Source: Hawksworthiomyces lignivorus (taxonomy: Eukaryota; Ascomycota; Sordariomycetes; Ophiostomatales; Ophiostomataceae). From it: a stretch of DNA of 64,000 bases. A program made the translations under genes and the position numbers. Below, in pieces: positions 23,004-32,444 of this stretch (positions are counted from its first letter, which is position 1; each line of letters opens with the position of its first letter). The notes under the pieces were generated by a model. The model did no database searches. It was not told where the DNA came from and saw nothing but the letters and a program-made list of their open reading frames with translations. Where the stretch lies: positions 744,001 through 808,000 of the forward strand of contig NTMA01000003.1 in the NCBI GenBank assembly GCA_002917075.1, written 5' to 3'.

Positions 23004-23634
23004 ATGCTCTACTACGCTCTTCTCGCAACCACATCTAGCTTGCTGGGCAGCGGCGTTCTAACTGCACCAAGCTCGGACATCAACGCCTATTTCCGGCCTA
23101 GCGAGTGCTATGCCGGAGAATCAACTACACGCCTCTGCTATACGGCTCCCAAGAATACGCCATAGGCTGTCTCCGTTGACGATATCAAGTTTGCGGCGAC
23201 CTATCTACGGTCGTACGGCCGCCAAAAGTGAGACACTAGGTTTCTGGCTACTTTTCGTCGTCGAATAAAATAATTGCTTCTAATTATGCTTTCCAAACAG
23301 ACAATCAGGCCGCCTGCTCACGATGAACGTCGTTGACACGCAGGCCTGCGGCGAGTGGAGCTTGTACACGCACGGCACCGTGCAGATCACTGCCAAACAT
23401 TTGGACATGTCGGCCAACGCTAGCGTGCTCTTCGAAGACGTCGCTACCACGATTGACGGGGGTGAGGACTCGAACGCTACTACGGCGGCCGCGTCATCCC
23501 TAATCGGGTGCGGCAGTGATGGCGGCTCCCTAGGGATCATCGTCAACAGCACAAACCCGGCCTATAACTCGACGTCATACAAGGCACTCTCAGCTGCCCC
23601 CGGTGGCATTCTTATCAAAGTTGTGGCACCTTAA
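23004..23634 (+). pseudogene. Small secreted protein with in-frame TAG
   Basis: Two exons (23004-23227, 23301-23634; phase-2 intron of 73 nt) encode about 185 codons. A signal peptide (about residues 1-20) is followed by a compact cysteine-containing domain with YFRPSECYAG, LCYTAPKNTP, KFAATYLRSYGR and ITAKHLDMSANASVLFED. This is a conserved but unnamed fungal secreted family. Codon 54 (23163-23165) is TAG in KNTP-stop-AVSVDD, where a Gln codon CAG would fit; that is one C-to-T change at CpA. Everything else is intact, including N-glycosylation sequons and the terminal ILIKVV. No GT-AG intron removes the stop without breaking frame. The product is probably lost, unless the base is an error or the stop is read through. 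Confidence 0.78.
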
Positions 23635-23752
23635 TTGATGGGCAGGAGAGCAGAGGAAAAAGAAGAAAAAGACAGCAGTGAACCATGGAGTGGGAATTTC
23701 TTCATATTATTTTCAATAATTGTATATCCATATCGTGAATGTATTCTTTCCA

Positions 23753-24377
23753 TTAGAGTTCAGGATCGTCGTCTATAATGGGCCACTCTGGCCCGGGCGC
23801 AGACATTGTATTCAACCATTCTGGATGGTCAGCATAGTAAAAGGCGAATTCCACATCGTCCTAAACCTTTGGTTAGTAGAAAAGTATTGTAATTTAAAGA
23901 TGTTATAACACATAAACATAAAAGATACAGGGAGATAAGACATACGGAAGCCTGCAGCCTCGTCATTTTGTCCACGTCGAGTGATTTGAAAGCAATGAGG
24001 GCTACTAACGGGTTATCTCCATGTGTTTTAGCTTCATAGTAGTCCAATCCGTGTATAATATCCCGAATTTCCCCAAGGTTGTGGATATCTTTTGGGTAGA
24101 CGACGGCATGCCCGCGGTCGCGGTCGCTGCTTTGTAACCTTGCTAAATCAGGCGACCGACGAACGTCGCGAGTTGAAGAATTCGCCGTCATTTGCGTGTC
24201 TACGTTCGCCGACTTTGCTTGTTTTGTCGACTGTTGTGATGTTTGCATTTGTGTTTGAGACGAGGCGCATGCGTTGCTGCTGGCTACAGGGGTGTTCATC
24301 GCGGGCTGGCTTTGGAGCGGAAGCCTATTTTCCTCGGCCTGTCGCTTGGCTTGGCTTCTCGTCGTGACTCCCATCAT
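23753..24377 (-). CDS. Hypothetical small protein
   Basis: Two exons (24377-23946, 23860-23753; 85-nt phase-0 intron) give 179 residues, or 178 if the second of two adjacent ATGs is used. The first 70 residues are low-complexity and rich in Gln, Ser, Thr and basic residues, starting MGVTTRSQAKRQ. A more ordered C-terminal part includes YPKDIHNLGEIRDIIHGLDYYE. The second exon adds an acidic and aromatic tail ending IIDDDPEL. The splice gives a smooth joined frame and a natural stop, which supports the model. I recognise no domain. The basic start suggests a nuclear or nucleic-acid-associated protein, but that is speculation. Confidence 0.6.
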
Positions 24378-25615
24378 TCGTTATTTTGTTTTATAATGAT
24401 TTTCCGTGTCAGGTTGATTTAAGGCATAGGGGTTCTTAGATTACTTATACATTGTTAAATAGAAACGGGGAAAGGAAGGTAACCAGTTGTTGTGAAACAC
24501 CCCTCCCTTTTATATACACTTTTAATTGTCACGACTCTAGCCTTTACGAGACCTATTTAGGAATCCGCGGGACAGTCAGGTGAGGCAAAGTAACCAACCA
24601 ATAAAAGACAAAGGACAAAACCTCACACGGAATGAGGTGTGACATTATGATATTGCAATCTAAATACTATATACGGAGTAGAAAGAACAAGACAACAGAA
24701 AGGAACAGATGCAAAGCGATAATCTCTTTAATTGGTTAAAATAAATAAGCCTCCACAAGTCTACATGTTGGCTAGGTCTTAAAAGTGGTCAGAAAAAGTG
24801 AGCCAAAATGGGGGGGTCGGTTGGGGACCCCTGAGCAAGATGACATTGCCTTGACGCCGACAGGCAATTCCCGCCGTCCGCACCAGTGGTCATTAATAAG
24901 TAGCTTCTTTTCGCGTTCCTTGTTTCATGGCCGCTTTTTTTAACATTCCTGTGTTCATAAAAGACGCGCTTGAATTCACTCTCGCTCTCTTTACTCGACT
25001 TATCTTTCTTCATGATTGCTCCCCCCAGTTCAGCATTAGGGTTTTTGACCCCATAATATGTCTCTACAATCGGCCAAGGAAGAGCAAGATGAAGAGGAGG
25101 GGGCTTAATTGGGGAATAAGGGGCACGAGGGTTCAGAAGATGCTAAAAGCGATCACAAAGGGACCCCTGCCCAAGACGTATTTTTCTTCCAGAGCCCAGT
25201 GGGTGGAGGAGCGCTAAGGACAATGATGGTCATTTGTAACCTGGCTGCTATGATTCTGGATGGCTTTACATATCATCACTGATCTCAGCAATCACCAATG
25301 CTATGAATAATACAAGGTGACACAACGTGACATATAGCTCCAATAACCATTCCTACGCAATATGCAATTGGCATCACCTAAACGGCAACGGTTACTGCCA
25401 CGACTAGTACGCCATTAACAACAATCAACACATCACTCCCAGAGCAGACTGTCTTTAACATTTCACCAAGCAAAGATTTGAAAACGGATTCCGTTCAATG
25501 GTCAGAATGTGCACCTGTAGGACGCAGCACACCGTGACTCTCAAACGGGGTGGGTTGGCTAAACTATCGTCTGGTTGAGATCTAAAGCAAACGGGATGAC
25601 CGTAAGTATATATGT
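24378..25615. other. Intergenic with weak coding trace
   Basis: Mostly non-coding. From 25058 a plus-strand frame starts MSLQSAKEEQDEEEG, meets TAA at 25106-25108, then continues open to about 25250 with an acidic and then hydrophobic composition. It may be a decayed first exon, but no family is recognised. Confidence 0.35.
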
Positions 25616-25643
25616 GTACAGCAGTGTACCTACACTGCTGTAC
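25616..25643. repeat. Perfect 13-bp inverted repeat (hairpin)
   Basis: Arms GTACAGCAGTGTA (25616-25628) and its exact reverse complement (25631-25643) are separated by only two bases, CC. The surrounding bases extend the pairing imperfectly. It directly abuts the end of the decayed GTPase on the minus strand and could be a mobile-element footprint or a cruciform-prone site. Confidence 0.8.
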
Positions 25644-25649
25644 ATATCC

Positions 25650-25930
25650 TGCGAGAACGCGCCAGCGCCACAGATCCGCTAGAACATGTCGATGCTCGGC
25701 GTGATAGCTATGCGCACGGGCGACTTCTTGATTGAGTGGAAGTACAGGATGCCGTACAGGACATCGTTGAGCGGGCGCCTCGTCTGGTAGGTGTTTCCGA
25801 GCCAGTCAGTGATCTAAACGAAGATATTCCAGTCGGACAGGTTGTCGAATCCTGGGGTGTCGGCCCAAGGTGAACCAGCGTCATTCGATGCGGAATACAT
25901 ATGGTATCACTTCTGTGGCCTCTATTCTGG
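25650..25930 (-). pseudogene. Decayed P-loop GTPase (AIG1-like) fragment
   Basis: Reading the minus strand in shifting frames recovers TEVIPYVFRIE, then ADTPGFDN (the G3 switch motif), then ITDWLGNTYQ, YGILYFHSI and SIDMF-RICG. In that order these match the fungal AIG1-like GTPases often associated with NLR and heterokaryon-incompatibility proteins. At least one frameshift lies before the G3 motif. In-frame TAG codons occur at 25816-25814 and 25681-25679. The P-loop (GxxxxGKS) is not found upstream, and the downstream half is replaced by unrelated sequence starting at the hairpin. It is a fragment that cannot make a working GTPase. Confidence 0.7.
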
Positions 25931-27029
25931 TAGCGATCCATGGCCAGCGAGAGAGCAGAAACTAGTTGACGACGTCTCCAATGCTCGGATGCTTCTGATG
26001 TGCGGTCTATTGTGGTATGTGATCGTGAGTCGAATTTCTTCCGCCTCCACGGATTGTCTAATATCAACCATCATAGACTCCATCTGTTGAAAGTGTCAAA
26101 ATTGAATCATACTCTATTGCGATACATCTTTTAAAGATATATTTGTGAGGAACACTATATGAATCTCCAGAGACTCATTTCTGTCTAGAGTTGTTCACGC
26201 CAGCCCAAGGAAAATTGTGCAATTAATTCTCTCTTCAACATCCTGCCCGTTCTCACCCTCAGGCTCGTGTATGCGTTTTCAGCGCAGCAGCTAACTGTTA
26301 TTTGTGTTAGCGCCTTGGCTTTGCTGAAGTAGCCAGGTCTTCTTTGGCGGTTGGTAGTGTTGTGGTAGTGATAGGAGTGTCTTGCCCCACCGAACTCAAG
26401 TCGAGCCTCCACTGCGAGAGAGTCGTTTTGGGAGGCAGCAAGCACAAGCTTTCAGCAGTGCAGCGGAACAGCATGCCCAAATAGGAGTAATGCGCCCATA
26501 AGCTTTGCCCGATCCGACAAATCGGCGTAGGGATTGGATGAATTCTTTGTTGCCCAATAGTTTCCGCAAGTGAGGCTGATGCTCTCGCAGATTTGGGTCG
26601 CAGCGGCTCTCATTTTGGGAAGATGGTGGGAAAAGTACCAAATAGTTCGGATGGTCAAATTTGAGCATGGAGAGCCTGGGCTAACCAATACTTGCCTTGG
26701 CTGAAAAACGCACGAATGATATGGACACGGCGAAAGGGAGGCACCGATAGCCAAGCAGGGGCGGGGTGGCGCCTCATGCAGCCACCACCCAGGGCAACAA
26801 GGCTCAGCCCAGAAGCTCATCTGGTCTGTAGTCAGTAACCACCCGCCTGTTTTTCCATAAGAGACGTGCTGGCCTCTCATTTAACGCCGAGTCTATCTCG
26901 TACTCATACGATTCTTTGCGCCCCAATTTCATTCCCACGAGTATCTGTTTGTTGACAACCCAATTTCCATTACTAGAACTGCTCCAACAGAAATCAAGCC
27001 ACAACAGTCCAACGCGAACTACAGACACC
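25931..27029. other. Intergenic, no gene seen
   Basis: Several overlapping minus-strand frames between 26185 and 26880 have mixed composition and no domain. They look like chance frames. The last 150 bp should hold the promoter and leader of the small gene at 27030. Confidence 0.45.
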
Positions 27030-27335
27030 ATGACCGTAGGAGTAGGCAATCCACCGTCATATGCAGAAGCATCTGGCTATCAGCAAGCCAACCCACAAAC
27101 TGAGCCGCCTCGTGAACGCTTTCAATACGTCGACCCAAATTTTCAGCCAGTTCCAGGTACAGTTCACGTTCCAGTCCAAGTCCCAGTTCCAGTTCCGGTT
27201 CCAGTTCCAGTTGTGCAATACGTACAACCGGCACCAAGGGCCGCACAGACCTCAAACGGGGGCGAAGAATTGGCACAATTCTGCACGGGCTGCATGGCGG
27301 GACTGGCCTGCTGTTTATGCTGCACGATTATGTAG
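27030..27335 (+). CDS. CYSTM-like small protein with PV repeat
   Basis: A single exon of 101 residues. The N-terminus carries a PPSY motif (8-11) of the kind bound by WW domains of Rsp5/Nedd4 ubiquitin ligases. A Gln/Pro-rich region follows. Residues 45-61 are an almost perfect Val-Pro alternation, encoded by degenerate CCAGTT hexamers at 27162-27212. The C-terminus is a cysteine-rich hydrophobic segment, FCTGCMAGLACCLCC, typical of CYSTM tail-anchored proteins implicated in stress tolerance at the plasma membrane. The start is chosen at the ATG just before this compact module; an upstream in-frame ATG at 26916 adds unrelated residues. The function is inferred from the CYSTM-type tail. Confidence 0.75.
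   Translation: MTVGVGNPPSYAEASGYQQANPQTEPPRERFQYVDPNFQPVPGTVHVPVQVPVPVPVPVPVVQYVQPAPRAAQTSNGGEELAQFCTGCMAGLACCLCCTIM
27162..27212 (+). repeat. Degenerate CCAGTT hexamer repeat
   Basis: About eight tandem copies of a six-base unit encode Val-Pro in the CYSTM-like protein. Third-position variation suggests age. Copy number could vary between strains. Confidence 0.8.
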
Positions 27336-28600
27336 AGACTAGGTAAGAACATGTTCACCTGGAGCTGAAATGCCATGTTCTAATTCTGACATTACACACT
27401 ATGGGCTAGCTAGGAGGCCTTGTCTCTATCTCTTCAAGAACATCTTGTCATTCTGGTGGTTACAATTGTTACTCATGAGGAAGAAATTCATCAATTTAGA
27501 CGCACAAGGTTGTGATCCCGTGCAAAGATAATAAATAGTAATAAACAGCAGCTCTTTTCCCAAGCCAAGAAAATAGATTATAGTGCACAGCTCCACTGCG
27601 ACCAACGTGAGGCCGATCACGCCACGTCCACTCCTATGCCCATGGCCAGCACCGCCCTGCTGCCACTGTCATCAACGTATTGCAGGGACAGCTGGTGATA
27701 CCATTGGGATAGTCAGCGACGCTTTGGGAGTAGAAGGAAGCGCTTGCCTCTGCGCCCCAGGGCCATTCGCAGCAGCATTCTGGCCCGCTGCTGTAGTTGT
27801 GGTAGCCCGAGCAGCACTCGATCTCCATCCTCTTCAGCCGCTGCCGCAGTTGCTTGAGCCTTAGTTCTCCTTATCCCCCATCTGCTCCTCAAATTTCTCT
27901 TGGATTCCGACCTCGAGCTGGAGCGGGCCTCAGTCAGCAGCATCGGAGCTGGGCATGCTGCGGCAGCCGCTGGTTGATGAACTCCTGGTCCTTTTTGCAG
28001 ACGGCTTGATCCAGGCACGCTGGTTCTCTTGCAACCGCTGTTCCAATACCTCGCGGATCTTAATCTTTTCACCTCCAGATCGGGCTGAAATGCTAGCATC
28101 AGGCTGCCGGTGGTCCCAGCGCTGGCTGAGCAGGACGGCGGCACAGGGCAATTGCGGAGATGATTTTATAGCAGTTTCTGGCTCAGATGGTTCAGGCCAA
28201 TCTAATATGCATAATCAGGATTGGATAAAAAAAAAGCGATGAAACCGAAAAGTAAAATATAAATAAATAACTCAAAATTGGCTGTATTTGTTACATATTA
28301 TTGTTCAAGAGGCAAAAGACGATGGCCAATTAGCATGAAAGTTTACAGCTCTGTATTTCTAAATTCAAAAGACCGTTAACTCTCGAGGCCAAAATAGTAT
28401 ATTCGAAAAGCGCTCGGATTTACGTAACTAACGCCTATCTATTATGTATGAGGCTCTGAACCAATGTCTGCGTTTTAAATAGCTAGTGTAGTTGTCTAAA
28501 GGCCTAGACTCCTTATCTCACAGACCGCATTTTCTTTTAACATTTGGCAAATAAGTCCTGCGATATATGGAAAATGTAACGCGCTTCTACACCACATGAA
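27336..28600. other. Intergenic with GC-rich island
   Basis: A GC-rich patch at about 27600-28160 has overlapping minus-strand frames, one with a coiled-coil-like run (EKIKIREVLEQRLQEN). Each frame is closed by stops and no splice model joins them. This may be a decayed coiled-coil gene, but it is not called. Confidence 0.4.
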
Positions 28601-30350
28601 ATGATTGAAACGGTGCAAAATACGCGGCGGAAAGCTAGGCGAGTTACGCAGGCCTGCGATTTCTGTCATAAACGGGGCATCAAGTGCAGGCCAGCACCTG
28701 CTGAGACGCCAGGTGCTGGATCAACTTGCCTGACATGCATTGAATATTCTCGAGAATGTACACAGGAACGCCAGCCCAAAAGAAGAGGCACCAAACCAAA
28801 GAGAGACACAGGAAGCCCAGTGACTGCGCTTTCTTCCGGTGTCAGGGCGCTCAAATATTTCGGCATTGCTTCCACTATGCACGCTCAGGGCCCAGGGAGT
28901 CGCCAGATCATCACCACACTTCTTGATGTGTACCTCGACACAATCCACCCCACGTGAGTCAAGCCAAGCACGAAGATAAGAAATATAGAAGAGTCAATTA
29001 TAGTTAATTTAGATCCGCAGCTTTCCGCTATTTTGCGAAAGAGAGATTTGGGTAGGATGGCGCGATGGCTCATTCCCTGCGGGCCCCTCCGACTACATGA
29101 GTCTCATATGCATGTGTGCACTGAGCGTACAACATGTTCGGAACGGTACCTTATTTACAGACGATATCTCGGCGTCTGAGTGTGTTTCCTGGTCACAAGA
29201 TTATATCGATGAAGCCGTGAGGCTCACGCCCGTGGATCTCAGCGATGCTGATGCTAATGTCATTCGGTCGTATGGGTTTCTAGCGTTGCTCGGGGCCCAG
29301 ACAGGCAACATCGCCATGACCCATCGATACCTCGGCCTCTACCATGGACTATGCGCCCAATTTGGTTTACAGGATGAGTCACGATGGCCGCGAGACATTA
29401 GTAACTGCGAGAGAGAAGTCCGCCAGCGGCTCTGGTGGGCCATGTATAGGCTTGAAGTGCACACCGCCTGTGTTCTTGGGAACCAGATTCGCTGCTCTGA
29501 AGCTCAGTGCAAGGTTGCCTACCCCATCGGACTCCATCATCCCGCGTTTGTTCTGGGACGGGACGGCCAGTACGAAGACTGGTTCTCCGGGTGGAACCTG
29601 ACGACGGACTTGTACCGGGTGTTGGAACACGCCATCTTGGACTTCCGAGCGAAGACACGGCCGCAGGGCTCAATCCTGGGTGAGCGTGCATGCCAGCCAA
29701 GTGCATTCATTGCTGAGAAGCTCGCACAGACCCAGGCCGAGCTAGTTCCACATTTTCGCACTGCTTGGACGCGGTCATCCGACAGCGGGAGGAACCGCTG
29801 CGGTTTCCAAGCCCTTAATATTCTCTGCACAATACACCTCGCGCGCACCATTGCTTCCATTTCCTGCGAGGGAGGACCGCAATTGGCGTGTGATATGGCA
29901 TGCCAAATGATGGAGAGCATAAGTAGAATCCCTCTCGAATATGTACGGGCTTTAGGCTTACCATTTCTGCAGCAGCTTGCCGGAGTCGGCTACATGCTCG
30001 TTAGTGTCGCGCCCAAGTACGAGCTTTCCCCGGCCAAGTATGACCGTCTCCGGGAAGTTGTCACAACAATCATACAATTTCTGGAGCGCCTGACAGACCA
30101 TAACCATGTCGCCGTAGGCACGGTGAAACGATTAGTCGAGCACCTCGAAAACATAGACAGACTCAGCCCGAGAGAAGTCCACGTTGTAGCGGATGACAGC
30201 CTCCCACCAGAATTTCACTTTGATGAAATATCATATAGGCTCGTGTGCGACCAGGACACTTTTCCATCAGCGCTTTTGGATGATTACATGAGCGGATTGC
30301 ATGTAGCGTTATTCAAAGTCTGCGTACGAAGCCCAATCGGAAAGCTCTAG
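28601..30350 (+). CDS. Zn2Cys6 transcription factor (module C regulator)
   Basis: Two exons (28601-28953, 29021-30350; 67-nt phase-2 intron) encode 560 residues. The zinc cluster has Cys19, 22, 29, 43, 46 and 53. The loop between the third and fourth cysteines is 13 residues, longer than usual. A basic stretch, KRRGTKPKR, follows as a likely nuclear signal. The fungal transcription-factor domain is seen in HPTFPLFCERE across the splice and in the EREVRQRLWWAMYRLE block. The overall pattern resembles xylanase/quinate-type regulators without exact placement. The 2-oxoglutarate oxygenase lies convergent 229 bp downstream, and the NCS1 transporter is beyond it, so local control of that pair is plausible but unproven. 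Confidence 0.88.
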
Positions 30351-30579
30351 GCCCCTGCCCGCTCTGTTTTTCTTTGCAAAAGAGAAGCTTGTAGTTCTAT
30401 CAACCGAAAAATATCAACTACAAAGCTAAGCTAAGGCTCACTTCATTTTCTGTATTGATGACAGTAAATTGAAAAAGAGGTTTATATTACATGTACAGAA
30501 GCATCTTCGAGCTTTCATTTGTCCTAGATACACGACAAATATATTCCTACGGAATTACTGCGCTTCATAGCTAGGCCAA

Positions 30580-31761
30580 TTATGCGTTGACATCTAACAT
30601 AGTATTCTTTTGTTTGTTGGTTCTCCATGCGTAATATTCACCACCAGTCATGGTTGCATACTTCATCGGATTGGTTTGGCTGACGCATGTTGGAATCGGC
30701 TCTAGTAGCCTGGAGCGATCGAAGCCGAAAAAAAAAGGTGCTGAGTAGCGTTCCTTGCCGCTATTGTTGATGACGCGGTGTACTGTCGATACGAAGAAAT
30801 CGTTTGTCTGGCGCATAAAACAGTCTGCAATGTTTACGACAAAGGTACCCGGTATGGGCTTAGCCTTGACCCAGGTGCCTGGCTTGCTCAGGACCTGAAG
30901 ACCACCCGCTTCATCCTGCGTGACAATCGTAAAGCACTCTACATCTGTGTGTGCACCAATGCCATTTTGCTCATCGGCAGAATGCTTCTGCTCAGGGTAG
31001 CGTAGAATACGCATACCAGCCTCCGGCTGAAGCACATACGGATCAAAGGCGCCTTCAGGTAGATGCAGGGCCAAGGCGAAGATGCGAGTCAAGCGGCGAG
31101 CTAGCCGCAGCAACTGGCCATGGTATGCATACAAGCCCTCGCGAAAGCCAGGTAGATCCGAAGGCCATATACTTGCCGATGGTGCCGTCGAGTCAACGGC
31201 TTCAGGGTCTTCAGCTGGATCATAATTCCAGTTAAAGGCCTCACTCAAGTCTGCGATTCCCGAGCCATGGTTAGTGGGTGGGACCTGTTAATATACAGAA
31301 TTACAGTGGTTTGTACTTACCTTGTCGCTTCCGTCCATTCCGGTTGTAACATTCCATGGGATGGTATCCCACGTACTCGTTGGGCACCAGGCCTGTGAAG
31401 ACCTCCATCTTTTTCTCTTCGGGCAAAGCAAAGAACTTCTTAGCTTGATCCATCACGTTGTCGGCGTGCTTCGGATCGATTCCCTAAATCTCGGTTAGCC
31501 TCAGAATCATGGTCATATTTGAGAAGAGTGGAACATCCAGAGACTGACATGATTGATTAAGTAAAAAAACCCAATGTTATGCGACGCTTCACGGACTTCC
31601 CTAGCTACAGCAATTCTGTCTTCGAGGTTATCACTCCATATCCGAGAGGCATCAATGACTGGGATGATGTCCAACTCTTCTGCCACATTAGACTTGAAGC
31701 GAACTACCTGGCCATTCGGGAGAGTCAACACCTGGGTTGCGGTTGTAGTTGAAGTTGCCAT
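30580..31761 (-). CDS. 2-oxoglutarate/Fe(II)-dependent oxygenase
   Basis: Three exons (31761-31549, 31483-31321, 31250-30580) give 348 residues of the isopenicillin-N-synthase-like dioxygenase family. The N-terminal block IPVIDASRIW and GFFYLINHGID (across the first intron) are characteristic. The iron ligands are His226 and Asp228 in HTD and His283 in STVHRV. The 2-oxoglutarate-binding Arg293-x-Ser295 is in RYS. The enzyme would hydroxylate or demethylate a small substrate with O2 and 2-oxoglutarate in the cytosol. Divergent transcription from an NCS1-type transporter over 683 bp suggests a nucleobase-like or other N-heterocyclic substrate, by analogy with thymine-7-hydroxylase and xanthine dioxygenase. 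That link is inference. Confidence 0.92.
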
Positions 31762-32444
31762 ATCTTGTATATCTTCCTTTTTCTTGTCCTATTATTGGTA
31801 TTTTACTCCGTCGAGCTCAGTTAGTCATTTCGGCCGTGCCCCAAGCTCTCAAATGTAACTAGGGTAGTATAAGAGTTTCTGAGGATCTTATCAAGTTTTA
31901 AACATACCAAGACGTCTAGATAGTAAAAGAAATACTCTTTCAACTGCAACCTTTATGGATATTTCCCTTTGGACTTATACGTTCAAGATAGGCAGTGCGA
32001 TAAGCGTGTGATAAACCAAAGGACAAATGAAATTGATCGAAAATAATTAATTTCCCTGTGGTCTATGTATTTGATATTGTTAACGGCTAAACTGTTAAAC
32101 TGTTGAACTTCAGCGCTCCAGAGTTGCGAGATACGCCCCACATGTCAAGTAATCTCTTGTCATGTCCTGTTCAAAGAGAGATACTAGTGTCGCAGTAGTA
32201 GAATCTTGGCATCTAAATTATAACGCAAATGCGTCTAATTTTCGTATATTGCCATGCCTCGATGATCCCAAAGTGTTGGTTTCTCTTATCGTATCCATGC
32301 CAAGAGCAAAGAAGCTCTCGTATTTAATATTCAACCATGCGTCACATTGTCCAACCTGAAGGATGAGACAACATCTGCGTCGTATGACACTACGGGAACT
32401 TCAAGACCATTATTATAGCAGCCATAGTAACCGCTTTTCTCATC
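31762..32444. promoter_or_regulatory. Divergent promoter, oxygenase and transporter
   Basis: A 683-bp spacer between the divergent oxygenase and transporter starts. It is AT-rich. No repeated binding site or strong TATA element stands out. Confidence 0.4.

Noticed and set aside
25058..25250. Acidic open frame starting MSLQSAKEEQ
   Set aside because: Broken by TAA after 16 codons, no recognised family, and no splice pair with a realistic intron length; mentioned only as a weak trace.
27162..27212. Tandem repeat as a CRISPR or minisatellite array
   Set aside because: The unit is only six bases, has no spacers and is in frame within a coding sequence.
27600..28160. GC-rich minus-strand frames with coiled-coil-like runs
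   Set aside because: Three frames overlap, each is closed by stops, and no GT-AG join yields a continuous protein. Possibly a decayed gene, but not supportable.
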